In this document: one piece after another, positions 8,698-19,200 of the stretch | Position numbering within the stretch: position 1 is the first letter of the stretch | Layout: the number at the start of each line of letters is the position of its first letter | Origin: Comamonas koreensis | Lineage (GTDB): Bacteria > Pseudomonadota > Gammaproteobacteria > Burkholderiales > Burkholderiaceae_C | Direction of reading: 5' to 3' | DNA length: 64,000 nucleotides | NCBI RefSeq assembly: GCF_014076495.1 | Contig: NZ_CP043575.1 | Span: forward strand, 2,418,001 to 2,482,000 | Position numbers and translations under genes: made by a program | The notes under the pieces: model-generated | What the model saw: only the letters and a program-made list of their open reading frames with translations | Databases searched by the model: none | Told to the model about the DNA's origin: nothing

Positions 8698-9940
8698 CTT
8701 GGGTTTCTCTCTGCTTCAGCCGTTGCTGTAATCGTGCCGCACCGCTGTGGTCGCCTTGTGTCACCAGCAGGGCTGCCAGGTGTGCCAGGGCTCGGGTGTG
8801 GTAGGGCTCAAGGTAAAGCGCTTTGCGGTAGTGGCGCAGGGCAGCCTCGGCCTGGCCCGCACCGTCACATATCAAACCCCACCAGAAAAACAACTCGGCG
8901 GTCGGCCCATGCTGGGTCAACTGCTGTGCGCAGGCAGTGAGCGCCTCTGCGCTGCGTCCTGCATTGGCGAGCTCGGTGATTTTGCGCAGTCCAGCCGCTG
9001 CATCTCCCGTTGGCGGCGATTCACTTTTGGCAGCTGGTGAAGGCGCCATGCGGCGTACGGCCGAAATGGCACGCAATGGCAAAGGCGAAGGCGCGCGCGG
9101 CGTGACCGCCGCAGGCAATATGGGGCGCGCTGGCACTGGGGGGCATGGCAGGGTGCGGCGGCGGAACGCGAAACTGTGTGCGGCATCCAGCGATTCGAAG
9201 CCTTGTTGGCTTAGAACGCCTGCTTCGGCTGGCCCAGTGAACAGCAGTCCGTCGGCGCGCAGCCAGCGTTTGAGATTGGTCAGCGCCCGCAACTGCGTAG
9301 GTCGGTCAAAGTAGATCAGCAGATTGCGACAAAATACGATGTCGTAGTCCGTCAGCGAAGGCGGCATGGTGCTGCCGAGTATGTTCCCACACTGAAAGCG
9401 CACCACGGCGCGTAGCCTCTCATCGATGCGGTGGGAGCCATCCGCCTCACGTTGAAAATACCGCTCGCGGATGCCTGGATCATCGCCGCGAAAGGCATTC
9501 ACGCCATATTGGCCAATGGTCGCATGCTCTATGACGCGCTGACTGATGTCCAGCGCATCAATCTGAAATTCGTGCGCTGCAAAATCGGCATCGAACATGG
9601 CGATTGCCATGGAGTAGGGCTCTTCTCCGCTGGAGCATGGCAAGCTGAGCAAGCGCAAAGGTTGCCCTACAGGGAGCCGGCGTTGTAGCGCTCGCGCTTG
9701 GGTGGTCAACAGCGAGAACGATTCAGGGTAGCGAAAAAACCAGGTCTCAGGAACCACCATGGCTTCGATCAGTGCGCGTTGCTCTGTCTGCGATTGGCGG
9801 ATATGGCTCCAGTAGGCTTCTTCATCCATGGAGTTGGCCTTCAACCGTTGCCGCAGCGCACGCTCGACTGCCCCTCGGCCCAGCGTACTCGCGTCGAGTC
9901 CGATAAGCGATCGCAAGAGTTGTTCCAGTCGTTCAATCAT
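8681..9940 (-). CDS. wspC: WspC: CheR-type methyltransferase with TPR tail
   Basis: A 419-aa protein that should methylate glutamates of WspA using S-adenosylmethionine. The CheR N-terminal helical domain is followed by the Rossmann methyltransferase fold. Diagnostic blocks are MVVPETWFFRYPESF, LRLLSLPCSSGEEPYSMAIA (SAM binding) and DIVFCRNLLIYFDRPTQ. After a Pro-rich linker, the C-terminal 110 residues contain tetratricopeptide repeats (AELFFWWGLICDGAGQAEAA and HYRKALYLEPYHTRALAHLA). CheR-plus-TPR is the architecture known for WspC. Its ATG overlaps the wspB stop by four bases, indicating translational coupling. Confidence 0.94.
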   Translation of the reverse strand: MIERLEQLLRSLIGLDASTLGRGAVERALRQRLKANSMDEEAYWSHIRQSQTEQRALIEAMVVPETWFFRYPESFSLLTTQARALQRRLPVGQPLRLLSLPCSSGEEPYSMAIAMFDADFAAHEFQIDALDISQRVIEHATIGQYGVNAFRGDDPGIRERYFQREADGSHRIDERLRAVVRFQCGNILGSTMPPSLTDYDIVFCRNLLIYFDRPTQLRALTNLKRWLRADGLLFTGPAEAGVLSQQGFESLDAAHSFAFRRRTLPCPPVPARPILPAAVTPRAPSPLPLRAISAVRRMAPSPAAKSESPPTGDAAAGLRKITELANAGRSAEALTACAQQLTQHGPTAELFFWWGLICDGAGQAEAALRHYRKALYLEPYHTRALAHLAALLVTQGDHSGAARLQQRLKQRETQDAGKS

Positions 9941-10419
9941 GCTAGCTTGCCCTGGGGCGGGAACAGCAACCGGACCATATCCGGTGGCAACAGCCCTTCA
10001 ATGGAGATGTGCTGAATCATGTCGCCCAAGCCTTGCGCCTGAACGGCGCCCAGGTAGGCGCCTCCTGCATCCAGCCCCGTCGGCTGTTGTGCGGGGCTAG
10101 GCAGGCGCATCACCTGATTGGCCTTCTCAAGGATCAAGCCAAGGGATTGGGTCGACGAATAGTGCAGCAGCACCATGCGGGTGTTGATGCTATGCCGAGC
10201 CTTTTGCCCAAATACACGCTGGCAAAGATCCAGTACTGGAATGATCTCCCCGTGGTAGGACAGCAAACCAGCCACCCAGGCGGGGGCCTCCGGCACATGC
10301 TTGAGCCTTTGCAGGGGCATGATTTTGCGAACCACGCTGGCAGGCAAGGCGTAACGATCGGCGCCCAGGTTGAACAGCAGGTGCAGCGGTGCGGGCTCCG
10401 TTGCTGGGGTCAATGCCAC
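9937..10419 (-). CDS. wspB: WspB: CheW-like coupling protein
   Basis: A 160-aa protein that is essentially one CheW domain. It starts LHLLFNLGADRYALPASVVRKIMPL and contains PEAPAWVAGLLSYHGEIIPVLDL, the core CheW signature, then RMVLLHYSSTQSLGLILEKANQVMRL. It should link WspA to the kinase WspE in a membrane-bound cluster. It lies two bases after the wspA stop and overlaps wspC by four bases. Confidence 0.92.
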   Translation of the reverse strand: MALTPATEPAPLHLLFNLGADRYALPASVVRKIMPLQRLKHVPEAPAWVAGLLSYHGEIIPVLDLCQRVFGQKARHSINTRMVLLHYSSTQSLGLILEKANQVMRLPSPAQQPTGLDAGGAYLGAVQAQGLGDMIQHISIEGLLPPDMVRLLFPPQGKLA

Positions 10420-10421
10420 GA

Positions 10422-12059
10422 TTAAACCTTGAAGCGGCTCACCCCGCTGCGCAGATTGTTGGCGACATCGCTCATGTTCTCAACTGCCATGCCGGCCTGG
10501 TGCAGTGACTCTACGGTTTGGCCACTGGCTTCGGTGAGTTGGCTCAAGGCCTGCTCAATTTGCTCGGCCCCGCTGGACTGAGTTTGCATGCCTTCACTGA
10601 CCTGTTGCATCTGCGGGGCCAAAACCTGAATTTCGTGGATGATCTGTGACAGCTGGTCGCCAACTTGGGACATTTCAGTATTGCCGCGGCGCATCTCTTC
10701 GGAGAATTTTTCCATCCCCATTACGCCTGCGGACACGGCAGACTGAATTTCGCGCACCATCTGTTCAATATCGTAGGTGGCAACCGCAGTCTGGTCCGCC
10801 AGACGGCGTACTTCAGTGGCTACTACGCCAAATCCGCGGCCATATTCGCCCGCTTTCTCGGCTTCGATCGCAGCATTGAGAGACAGCAGATTGGTTTGGT
10901 CAGCGACTTTGACGATGGTGGTAACGACTTGATTGATGCCGCCAGCCTTTTCGTTAAGCAAGGCGAGTTTGGCGTTGACCATTTCGGAGGCACTGGTCAA
11001 CTCCTGCATCACCTCGGCCATGCGTACTACGCCTCGGTGGCCCGACCCGGCCAGCGCTGCAGTTTGCTCGGAGTGGGCCGAGACATCACCCATGGTGCGC
11101 ACCAGCTCCCGAGAGGTCGCGGCAATCTGGCGCGAAGTTGCGCCAATTTCGCTGGTGGTCGCAGCCGTTTCCGTGACGGTAGCTTGTTGTTGCTTGGTGG
11201 TTGCAGCGATCTCAGTGATGGACGTTGTCAGCTGAACCGATGAACGCTGCGCTTGTACCACCAGTTCGCGAAGCGAGGTGACCATGCCGTTGAAGCCTGC
11301 CTCAATGGCAGCGAATTCATCGCTACGGTTCAGACTGAGCTTGCTCGAAAGGTCGCCCGTACCCAGCGTTTTCATGGCCGCCAAGGTTGCTTGAATAGGA
11401 CGTAGTATCGAGCGGTGCAAGAGCAGGCCGCAAATGATGGCCAGCACCAGAGCCAGCACCAGCGCACTGACTGCCAAGCGCTTGTTGGAGCTTGCGATTT
11501 CTTGAATCGTCTGCATGTCCTCCTCCACGGCATGTTGGTTCAAGTCAACGATGCGGCTGACCTGCTCCTGCGCCTTGCGCCATTGCGGCAGCATTTGCCC
11601 GCTGCGCAACTGCGCAGCTTCAGCGACCTGACCACGCTCCAATATTTCAACCAGCAGATGCGTATTTTTCTGATACGCCTCACGTGTACGCGCGAACTCC
11701 GCGGTCGCATCGCGATCTTCCTGGCGGGTGATGGTGTTGAGGTATTTGGCGTAAACCTTGTCCAAACTGGCTTCGATCGCGCTCAACTGCGCCTTGTTTT
11801 CGGCGAGCACGTCGCTGCTGCGACCGGCATTCGCCTCCGCATCCCGAAGTAGGTTGAGCGTCTGGTAAAAATGGAGGGTCAAATCCTGGCGCATCTGGCC
11901 AGCGAATCCCATGCCCGCGAGGTCGGAGGAGAGAACGTCGGCAGCCCGCTCATGGTTCGAATCCGCACGCATATAAAAGATGGCGGACATCCCGAACATC
12001 ACCGCAATAATTAGTGCAAAGCTGGCGGATATCCGCTGGCTGACCGTTAGGCCCATCAT
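10422..12059 (-). CDS. wspA: WspA: membrane chemoreceptor for surface sensing
   Basis: A 545-aa methyl-accepting chemotaxis protein and first gene of the operon. TM1 is near residues 11-30 ([19 protein letters not shown]). A helical periplasmic domain of about 160 residues follows, then TM2 ([19 protein letters not shown]), a HAMP domain and a long cytoplasmic coiled coil. The hairpin tip reads [20 protein letters not shown] and is typical of MCPs that contact CheA and CheW. WspA-type receptors respond to surface contact and are found around the cell. The ATG at 12059 is directly followed by another ATG, so the start could be one codon later. The weak AAAGA-like Shine-Dalgarno lies about 9 bases upstream. 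Confidence 0.94.
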   Translation of the reverse strand: MMGLTVSQRISASFALIIAVMFGMSAIFYMRADSNHERAADVLSSDLAGMGFAGQMRQDLTLHFYQTLNLLRDAEANAGRSSDVLAENKAQLSAIEASLDKVYAKYLNTITRQEDRDATAEFARTREAYQKNTHLLVEILERGQVAEAAQLRSGQMLPQWRKAQEQVSRIVDLNQHAVEEDMQTIQEIASSNKRLAVSALVLALVLAIICGLLLHRSILRPIQATLAAMKTLGTGDLSSKLSLNRSDEFAAIEAGFNGMVTSLRELVVQAQRSSVQLTTSITEIAATTKQQQATVTETAATTSEIGATSRQIAATSRELVRTMGDVSAHSEQTAALAGSGHRGVVRMAEVMQELTSASEMVNAKLALLNEKAGGINQVVTTIVKVADQTNLLSLNAAIEAEKAGEYGRGFGVVATEVRRLADQTAVATYDIEQMVREIQSAVSAGVMGMEKFSEEMRRGNTEMSQVGDQLSQIIHEIQVLAPQMQQVSEGMQTQSSGAEQIEQALSQLTEASGQTVESLHQAGMAVENMSDVANNLRSGVSRFKV

Positions 12060-12389
12060 CGTATGTCTTTCTATAGAACGTACTCAAATTGTATTGCCTT
12101 GTGAACTCCAAATCACATTTAATTACTGGGCATGCTGGTGCTGCCGAGCGCTGTTTGAGGCTGAAATCCAGCTAGGTCGTTGCGCTGCGCAGGCCGTTCT
12201 CCTCTCTGTAGATCCTTCGTAATCTCGCGAGAGTGCAAGCCAAAAATCCCTCTGCTTAATTGTTCTTTGTTCGCCTCAAATCTATAAAACAGGCGCAACG
12301 GATATGCGGCAAGCTATGGGATAGATGGTAGGTCGATGATGGTATCTATCGCGCGGATCTGGTGATTGGCTGGCACCAGCAGTTCTGGC
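12060..12389. other. Upstream region of the wsp operon
   Basis: About 330 bases between wspA and the transposase remnant. This should hold the wsp promoter, but no unambiguous -35/-10 pair, operator or hairpin could be assigned by eye. AT content is higher near 12240-12300. No gene is supported. Confidence 0.45.
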
Positions 12390-12600
12390 CTGACCAGGGG
12401 CCGTCCAGCAGAAGCCCATTGAGTCCCCAAGGACCCTGCTGGCGTTGTGCAGACGCTCCAAGCGGTGTGTGTACGCATTGTTCCTTCAGCGTTGGGGTCA
12501 CGCGTTCGACCATGCCGTTTTGCTGCTCTTGAGCCTCGTCCATCCACCTTGAAAAACATGGGCATGTTTTTGCCCGAAGCCCGGATCGGATGGCAAACCA
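12390..12600 (-). pseudogene. Frameshifted IS3-family transposase (OrfB) C-terminal remnant
   Basis: One minus-strand frame reads NGMVERVTPTLKEQCVH at about 12519-12469, the conserved block of IS3-family OrfB integrase-type transposases that contains the catalytic Glu. Directly downstream the homology continues in another frame as HRLERLHNASRVLGDS, matching the usual continuation, so a frameshift has occurred near 12465. Neither the upstream DDE residues nor terminal inverted repeats are recognisable. It is a decayed IS fragment between wspA and a block of broken genes. Confidence 0.7.
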
Positions 12601-12653
12601 TGACTCTAGGTGGCTCGGTAGGTGACATGGGGGACATGGGCGTGCGTTCGCAT

Positions 12654-13265
12654 TCAAGCCCGCAACGCAGTGCCCACGCTATGCAAATCCTGGCTGCACT
12701 GCCGCAAATGCGCCTGCATCTGCGCGACTGGCAGCACCATCGGCTCCAGTGCATGGCTGCAGGTATCGACCGCCGCAGCCAAAGCCACCTCTAGCTGCTC
12801 GCGCACAGCATTTTGCAAAGTCGCGTAAAGGGCATCAGGGCCCACAGTAGCCGGTGGCAACCCCAGGGTCGCTGGTTCTGCTTGCAGCGCAGGCAGTGCA
12901 TAGCCACCGAGATGGCTGCGCAGCTGTTCCCTAATCTCACCTCGCACCAGCGCGGCAACCTCGGCAGACAGCACGTGCAACCGGTCCGCATACAGATCCA
13001 GCAACCCCGGCAGTGCCGGGATGGTCTGGCGCCATGCGGCGCGCAGCATCGCTGCCTTGCTGTGTTGCAGGCGCTCCTGCTCTTGGTCCAAAGCCACCTG
13101 CAAGCGCTGCAGCTGGGGCAGCAGTTCCGTATCGATGGCGCATTGCACGTTCTCTTCCAGGTGGTGCAGCAGCACCTCGGCTGGCTTGCGCTGTTGGTAG
13201 GCCTGGGCGGGGGCCAGTACCTTGGCGATGGCGGTGTAGAGGCGCAGCAGGCCGCATCCGGGGCC
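12654..13265 (-). pseudogene. 5'-truncated gene of unknown function, helical C-terminal part
   Basis: The frame is open from about 13260 to a TGA at 12654 and would encode about 200 residues beginning GLLRLYTAIAKVLAPAQAYQQ. The residues are Leu-, Gln-, Glu- and Ala-rich and predicted helical (for example LPQLQRLQVALDQEQERLQH). There is no natural start. The only in-frame starts are internal, such as the GTG at 13175. At about 13265 the sequence switches abruptly to the middle of a TonB receptor on the other strand, so the 5' part was probably lost by rearrangement. I do not recognise the family. Translation from the internal GTG is possible but not supported by a Shine-Dalgarno. Confidence 0.5.
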
Positions 13266-13266
13266 G

Positions 13267-14852
13267 TACGGTGCTGAGCTACCAAAAGGGCTACTCCTAC
13301 TTTGACTACATCAGCCAGGAAAAGCCTTCGCTCTACGGTGTGCTGGAGGCCGACCTGACGGCCGACACCTTGCTGACCGTGGGCCGCTCCTACGGCAAGG
13401 TGCGGCAGAAGGGCGACTATGCCGGCCTGCCACGCTTTGCCGATGGCCGCAGCCTGGGCCTGCCGCGCAGCACGGCCTTCTCCAACCCCTGGGCCTACTT
13501 CCACTACGAGAACGACGAGATGTTTGCCCAGCTGGAGCACCGTTTTGACAACCACTGGAAGCTCAAGCTCAACGCCACCCATGCGCGCACCGAGCAGCAG
13601 CGCCGCTGGAGCACCTTGTCCGGCGCAGTAGACCCGCAAACCCTGGCCGGGCCGGTGTGGCGCGGCGGTGTGCTGGACTCGTCCAACACCCAGGACATGG
13701 TGGATCTGAACCTGAGCGGCCCGTTCTCGCTGCTGGGCCGCAGCCATGAGCTGCTCATCGGGGCTGATTGGCAGCGGGTGCGCAGCCGCTGGCAGAACAT
13801 GAGCTATACCGACAGCGGCACGGTGGGCGGCATTGTGTTTGATATTCAGCCCTGGAACCCGGCATTTGACCAGTTCAACCTGAACCTCAGCGAGCGCTAC
13901 GGCCCCTGGGGCCAGGAGCAGCTGGGCGCCTATGGCGTTGTGCGGCTGCACCCGAGCAACAAGCTGCATATGATTGCTGGCGCCCGCATGGCGCGCTATG
14001 AGTTCACGCAGACCATGTCCGACATCATCGACACCGCTGGCAACACCAGCCCCTGGTCCGCCAAATCGTTCAAGGAAAGCGCCAAGCTCACGCCCTATGG
14101 CGGTGTGATCTATGACCTGCACCCGCATTGCTCGGCCTACGTCAGCTACTCGTCGATCTTCAAACCCCAGGCGCTCAACCTGGCGGGCCCGCAGCCGGGC
14201 ACGCCGCTGAACCCCATCAAGGGCAAGAGCTATGACGCGGGGCTCAAAGGCGAGCTGATGGATGGGCGCATGAACGCGACCTTCAGCGTCTTCAACGTGG
14301 AGCGCACCGGCACTGCGGTGCTCGATGAACGCTAGTCGGAGAACTACAGCTTGTGGGGCGCGAGCTGCTGCTACCTGCCCCAGGGCAAGGTCAGCAGCCG
14401 GGGCTTTGATGTGGAAGTGGGGGGCGAGGTCTCCAGCGGCTGGCAGCTGGCGGCGGGCTATACCTTCAACCGGACGCGGGACAAGACCGAAGGCACGGTC
14501 TTCAGCAGCATCACGCTCAAGCATTTGTTCAAGCTGTCCACCGTCTATACCTTGCCGGGTGTTTTGTCGAAATGGCGCGTGGGCGGCAGTGGCCGTATCC
14601 AGAGCACGCAGTATGTGAGCGGCTCTGTCACCAACAGCAGCGGCGAGAGCCAGCCCTACAAGTTCACGCAGGACGGCTATGCGACCTGGGATCTGATGCT
14701 GCAGTACCGCTTTGACCCGACCTGGACTTTGAGTCCTGAACCTGAACAATGTCTTTGACAAGACCTACTACCAGACCGTCAGCTCGGTCTACAACGGCAA
14801 TATGCAGGCGCTGCCACGCAATGCGATGCTGACCCTGAACGGCAAGTTCTAG
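13267..14852 (+). pseudogene. TonB-dependent siderophore receptor, 5'-truncated with internal stop and frameshift
   Basis: Homology to outer-membrane ferric-siderophore receptors starts abruptly at TVLSYQKGYSYFDY near 13267, inside the beta-barrel. The signal peptide and plug domain are absent. Barrel strands follow, including AYFHYENDEMFAQLEHRFD, AYVSYSSIFKPQ and GKSYDAGLKGELMDGRMN. An in-frame TAG at 14333-14335 interrupts the barrel, and the same frame resumes as SENYSLWGASCCYLPQG. Near 14737 one extra base shifts the frame; the ending continues as LNLNNVFDKTYYQ to NAMLTLNGKF and a TAG at 14850-14852. Three independent lesions make it non-functional. It belongs to the same broad family as the intact receptor at 40042-42528. 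Confidence 0.88.
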
Positions 14853-14960
14853 GGATGCTATGCAAAACGCTCGCCAAGCGGGATGGACGTAGATCACCCG
14901 AGACCGCGTTCAGACTACGGCAGGAAGTTATGTAGAGGGTCCCTAAGCCATCAGCGATGG

Positions 14961-14987
14961 AAAAAAGAGCCTGCAGCGCAGGCTCTT
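14961..14987 (-). terminator. Intrinsic terminator of the Excalibur gene
   Basis: A perfect 10-bp stem, AAGAGCCTGC (14965-14974) with GCAGGCTCTT (14978-14987), and a 3-base loop. On the minus strand it is followed by a run of six T. It lies just after the stop of the minus-strand Excalibur gene. Confidence 0.85.
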
Positions 14988-14990
14988 GGT

Positions 14991-15311
14991 TTATGGTCTT
15001 TTGTTGACGTTGCAGAGCTGCCGCTCGCAGGGAATGCCATCGTTGTCGCCATCCATCTTGGTGTCGGGGCAGTTCTTCAGAAAAAACTTGGCCTCTTTGC
15101 ACGATGTCATCTGCGAGCAGTGGGTGCGGCCATCGCATTTGAACAGTGGGTTCGGCGCACTGGGCGCTGCTGCTTCAGGTGCCTCGGGTGGCTCGGGCTC
15201 GGAGAGAACCGGCTCGGAATCCCGCATCGATGCGGCCTGCTGCTGCTCATAGCGGCTGTAGACCGTCCACGCGGCTAATGCGATCAGCAGATAGATGACA
15301 GGCCTGAACAC
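14991..15311 (-). CDS. Membrane-anchored Excalibur-domain protein
   Basis: A small protein of about 106 aa with one N-terminal membrane segment (VIYLLIALAAWTVYS). It is followed by a Pro/Glu-rich linker and a C-terminal Excalibur domain with CDGRTHCSQMTSCKEAKFF, then the calcium-binding-type loop DGDNDGIPCE and a final Cys. Six cysteines in the domain fit an extracytoplasmic, disulphide-bonded module. The start is uncertain. A GTG at 15311 is preceded by GGAGGAG at good spacing and was chosen; an ATG 12 bases upstream (15323) lacks a ribosome site. The gene stands alone and ends at a strong terminator. Confidence 0.75.
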   Translation of the reverse strand: MFRPVIYLLIALAAWTVYSRYEQQQAASMRDSEPVLSEPEPPEAPEAAAPSAPNPLFKCDGRTHCSQMTSCKEAKFFLKNCPDTKMDGDNDGIPCERQLCNVNKRP

Positions 15312-16269
15312 GGTCTCCTCCATTTTTTGGATGTTAATGAGTGTAACAACTCCATCCAAAGCCGAGTCAAGCCAGGGGCGCGGGAAAGCACTTAGCTGCT
15401 TGTCCCGGCAACAGCATGCGGTTCCTTCCCGCTGCCAGTTCGGGCTCTGAGCAGGTGCCGCTCAACCATGCGGCACGCAGTGCCGCGCACAGCGTCCAGA
15501 TCGTACAGGCGCTGGCGAACCCGGCAGGCCGAGCCCAGCGCCAGGTCAAAGGCGCTGACTGCCAACCTATCTAACTGGAGTTGGTGGTAGAGCTTGGGGC
15601 AGGGCGCCACCAGGTTGCCCATGCTGCGAATGTACCCGTGGCAGCGCTGGGCGCCCCGGCTTTCACCTTTGGCGCGGTATGCCGCCTGGGCCCTATCAAG
15701 CCGGTGGACTTGAGCGCAGGGGCTCCACTGCCAAGTGGCTATGGCTGGCGCAAGGGTTTTCCCTGGCACTGTTTTCAGTCATTGACATTTAGTTACACGA
15801 CCGGGATATTAGCGGCCTCTGCCCACCATCGCAGCGCTGACGCTCGGCCCACAAAGGGCTTCCTGGTGCTTGGGCTGACTCTTCGACGCTGGATGGCCAG
15901 CGCGGAGGGTGGATGGTCGCTGCCGGGCAGCCACAGGTTCCGGCGCTGCGCCAAGTCAGTGCCAATCAACTTATCAGCAATCTAGATGTGATCAGAGATT
16001 GTTCACAGTCTCAATGTCGTGTTTGAAATAAAATAGATTTCTTTGATTAATTCATATATTTATTAGAATTTTTCAATTGTTTGCAATCGCAGGTTGGTTG
16101 GAGATTGACTTCCTCATGGCCCTTGGCTGTGGGTAAAGGCCATGGCAGAAGAAGCCGCAGAGAGCGGCTTCATGCGATTTTGTGGGTGGTTTTGGGTAAA
16201 CGCATTAACTCATTTCTTGCAGTTAATGATGGGTTGACGTCCTTTGATAAATTCTTTTAAAGATTTTAT
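15312..16269. other. Long non-coding or degraded stretch with an AT-rich leader
   Basis: About 950 bases without a convincing gene. Overlapping open frames on both strands around 15390-15985 have no family resemblance and no good start. From about 15985 to 16120 the DNA is strikingly AT-rich compared with the rest of the window. This suggests a regulatory region or a foreign segment upstream of the large secreted protein at 16270. Confidence 0.5.
16151..16171 (+). promoter_or_regulatory. Hairpin in the leader of the DUF11 protein gene
   Basis: GAAGCCGC (16151-16158) and GCGGCTTC (16164-16171) form a perfect 8-bp stem with a 5-base loop. It sits 98 bases upstream of the start at 16270 in an otherwise AT-rich leader. 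It has no T tract, so it is more likely a leader structure than a terminator. It matches no riboswitch family I know. Confidence 0.4.
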
Positions 16270-19200
16270 ATGTCATTTAATTCTATAAAGAAGAGAATAT
16301 CCAATTTCTGCTTCTTGTTATTCTCTTTTATGCTTTTGCCGGCGTTTGCGCAGGCGCAAACAGCAGATCTGCAGATTACCAAGACAGGGCCGGTATCTGC
16401 CAATGGTGGGGATGGGTTTTTGTATGTGCTGACCATTGATAACAACGGTCCAGGTGCAGCGGGTGGGGCCAGTGTGGTCGATAGCTTGCCGCCCAATTTG
16501 AGCAATGTTGCCGCTGTCTGCGTGTCTGCCATCAACGGTGCGGCATGCCCAAGCTCCATGGTGATCGACGCCTCGGGTGTGACGGCCACCATTCCCAGCT
16601 TTCCGTCTTTAGGGCGGGTGATCATCAACATCGCCGGGAATTTCCCCAGCAGTGGCCCTTCGAGTATCACGAACTCTGCCCGCGTGGACACCCCTGTGGG
16701 GGTGACGGATCCCGATCTGGCCACCAATACCAGCGTGGTGAGTACCGCCATGTCCTATAAAACGGATCTGGCCGTGACCAAGACGCAAAGCAGCAATGTG
16801 TTTGCACCGGGTGTTCCCATCACCTATACGATGACGTTGCAAAACAATGGACCGGCCAGCGCTGATGGAGCCCATATTCAAGACAGTCTGACCAATTTCG
16901 CCAATTACAACTCAGGCCCACCGTATGACTACCTGACGATTGCCAATACCTTTGTCAGCTGTACCGCCTCGGGCGGAGCGGTGTGCCCGGCCAGCTCCAA
17001 TTTCAATAGCCAGTCTGCTACTGGCATTGACTACGTGTTGTTCAATACCCCCGTGCCCAGCTTGCCCTCGGGAGGTTCGATCACCATCGTCTACACCATG
17101 ACGCCGACCATTACCGGTGCGCAGCGTTGCGGCACGGGCGCGGGATTTTTGCAAAACGAGTTCCGGGCATCGGTGCCAGCGGGCATGACCGACTCTGATT
17201 ACAACAACAATGCTGCGCAAGTCAGCATCTCCACACCGCAATCGCCCAACTGCCCGCAGTCGGATCTGGCCGTGACCAAGACGCAGAGCACGGACACCTT
17301 TACCTCGGGTGTCCCCGTGACCTACACGATGACCCTGGTGAACAACGGCCCCAATGCCGCCGATGGCACCAATATCCGTGATTCCATTACCAGTTTTGCC
17401 AACTACAACGCGGGCGCTCCCTACGATTACATGAATATCGAAGCCAGCTTTGTCGACTGCTCGGCTTCTGGCGGCGCGGTTTGCCCGGATGGCCCGAATT
17501 TCAACAATATCTCGGCGACAGGTATTGATTACAACCTGTTCAACACGACGGTGCCCAGCCTGCCTGCCGGAGGTGCGCTCACCATTGTCTATACGATGAC
17601 GCCCACCATTGTGGGCACGCAGCGCTGCAGCTCGGGCGCAGGATTCATCCAGAATGAATTCCGTGCCACCTTGCCCAGCGGCATGACCGATAGCAATTAC
17701 GACAACAATGCTTCGCAGGTGAGCATTCAAACGCCGCGCGCGCCCGATTGCCCGCAAACCGATCTGGAAGTCACCAAGACCCAAAGCAGCGACGTGTTTG
17801 TGGCAGGGCAGCCCATTACCTATACGATGACCTTGCTCAACCACGGCCCCAATGCGGTGGACCAGGTGCAGATCACCGATTCGATCACCAATTTCGCGAA
17901 TTACACCTACGGCGCGCCTTACCAGTACATCAATACCAGCACGGCCTTTGTCAGCTGTACTGCGGCGGGAGGCGCGGTGTGCCCCGATGCATCGAATTTT
18001 GGCAATCAATCCCAAGCGGGTATTGATGTGATGCTGTTCAGCACCGCCGTTCCCAAGCTGCCGGTGGGAGGCGCGGTGACCGTGGTTTACACGATGACGC
18101 CAACGGCGCTCCCGGTTCCGTCTTGTGGCAACAGCGCGTCGAGCTTTATCCAGAACACGTTTTCTGCCTCCGTTCCCGCAGGCTATATCGATCTGGGTCC
18201 GGCCAGCAATTCGGCGAGCGTATCGCTGCCTGTCAGCTGTGCGGATATTTCCGTGAACAAGAAGGTGGACCCGGTAACCACCAGCGTGAGCGGCTCCACC
18301 GTGGTGTACACCATTGATGTGGCCAATGCCACGGGCTCTGCTGCGGCGAACAACGTGGCTTTCTCGGACCCTCTGCCCAGCGGCTTTGTCTACGGCAATG
18401 CGGTGTGCGCTGCCCAGACGCCAAATGCCATTTGTGGTGCGGTGAACTACGACGCGGCGAGCCACACGGTGACCAGCACCATCCCTGCGCTTCCCGAAGG
18501 CGGCATCGTGCGCTTTGTCATCACTGGAGCGGCCGGCAACACCGCGGGTACCTATGCGAATACGGCCTCTGCCGCTGTGGCGCCAGGGTGGCTGGACCCC
18601 GTGCCCTCGTCGAACAGCAGCACGGTGAACTTCCAGATCTTCAATACCAGCTCGCCCATCACCGTCACGAAGAAGGTGCAAGGCTTGCCTGCTGCAGGCA
18701 TGCCCGCAGCGATGACCTTTACCGGCACCATCACCTGCGGCGCGCAGGCACCGCAGACATGGTCGGCCACCGTTGCCGCTGGCGCCTTGAGCGCGGACAG
18801 CGCGGCACTGACTTTCTATGACAAGGACAGCTGTACGGTGACCGAAGATACGCCGCCCGCAGCGCCCAATGGCTACACCTGGGTGGGGACGGCGACCATT
18901 GCCCCGAACCCTACCAATGTGTTGGGGCCGGCGACGCCCCTGACGGTGGTGGTGACCAATACCCTGGCTGCACTGCCGCCTGGCAAGGTAACGATCGCCA
19001 AGCTGGCGCAAACCGCAACGGGTACCCCTGCCACGGGAACCGCCAGCTTCAGCTTTGCCGGCACCGGCACGGGTGTGCCCGCCACCATGGCGGTGGCGAC
19101 CCAGGCTGGCTCCGGTAGCCAGACCATCGACAACCTGGCAGCCGACCAAAGCTACACCTGGACGGAAGGTGTTCTCTCCGGTTGGAAGCTCGCCAGCATT

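Noticed and set aside
12791..14761. A 656-codon minus-strand open frame across the graveyard
   Set aside because: It crosses the junction at about 13265 and is antisense to the receptor remnant. The plus-strand receptor homology is clear despite its lesions.
15392..15985. Overlapping 125-134-codon frames on both strands
   Set aside because: No domain, no ribosome site, and the two frames exclude each other; left as unassigned sequence.
16000..16269. AT-rich leader considered as a cyclic di-GMP riboswitch because of the nearby wsp operon
   Set aside because: The conserved GEMM core and tetraloop pattern could not be found by eye; only a simple hairpin is present.
16762..18237. Regular ~498-bp repeats considered as a CRISPR or satellite array
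   Set aside because: Units are long, coding and in frame, and differ by substitutions typical of protein repeats; no spacers exist.
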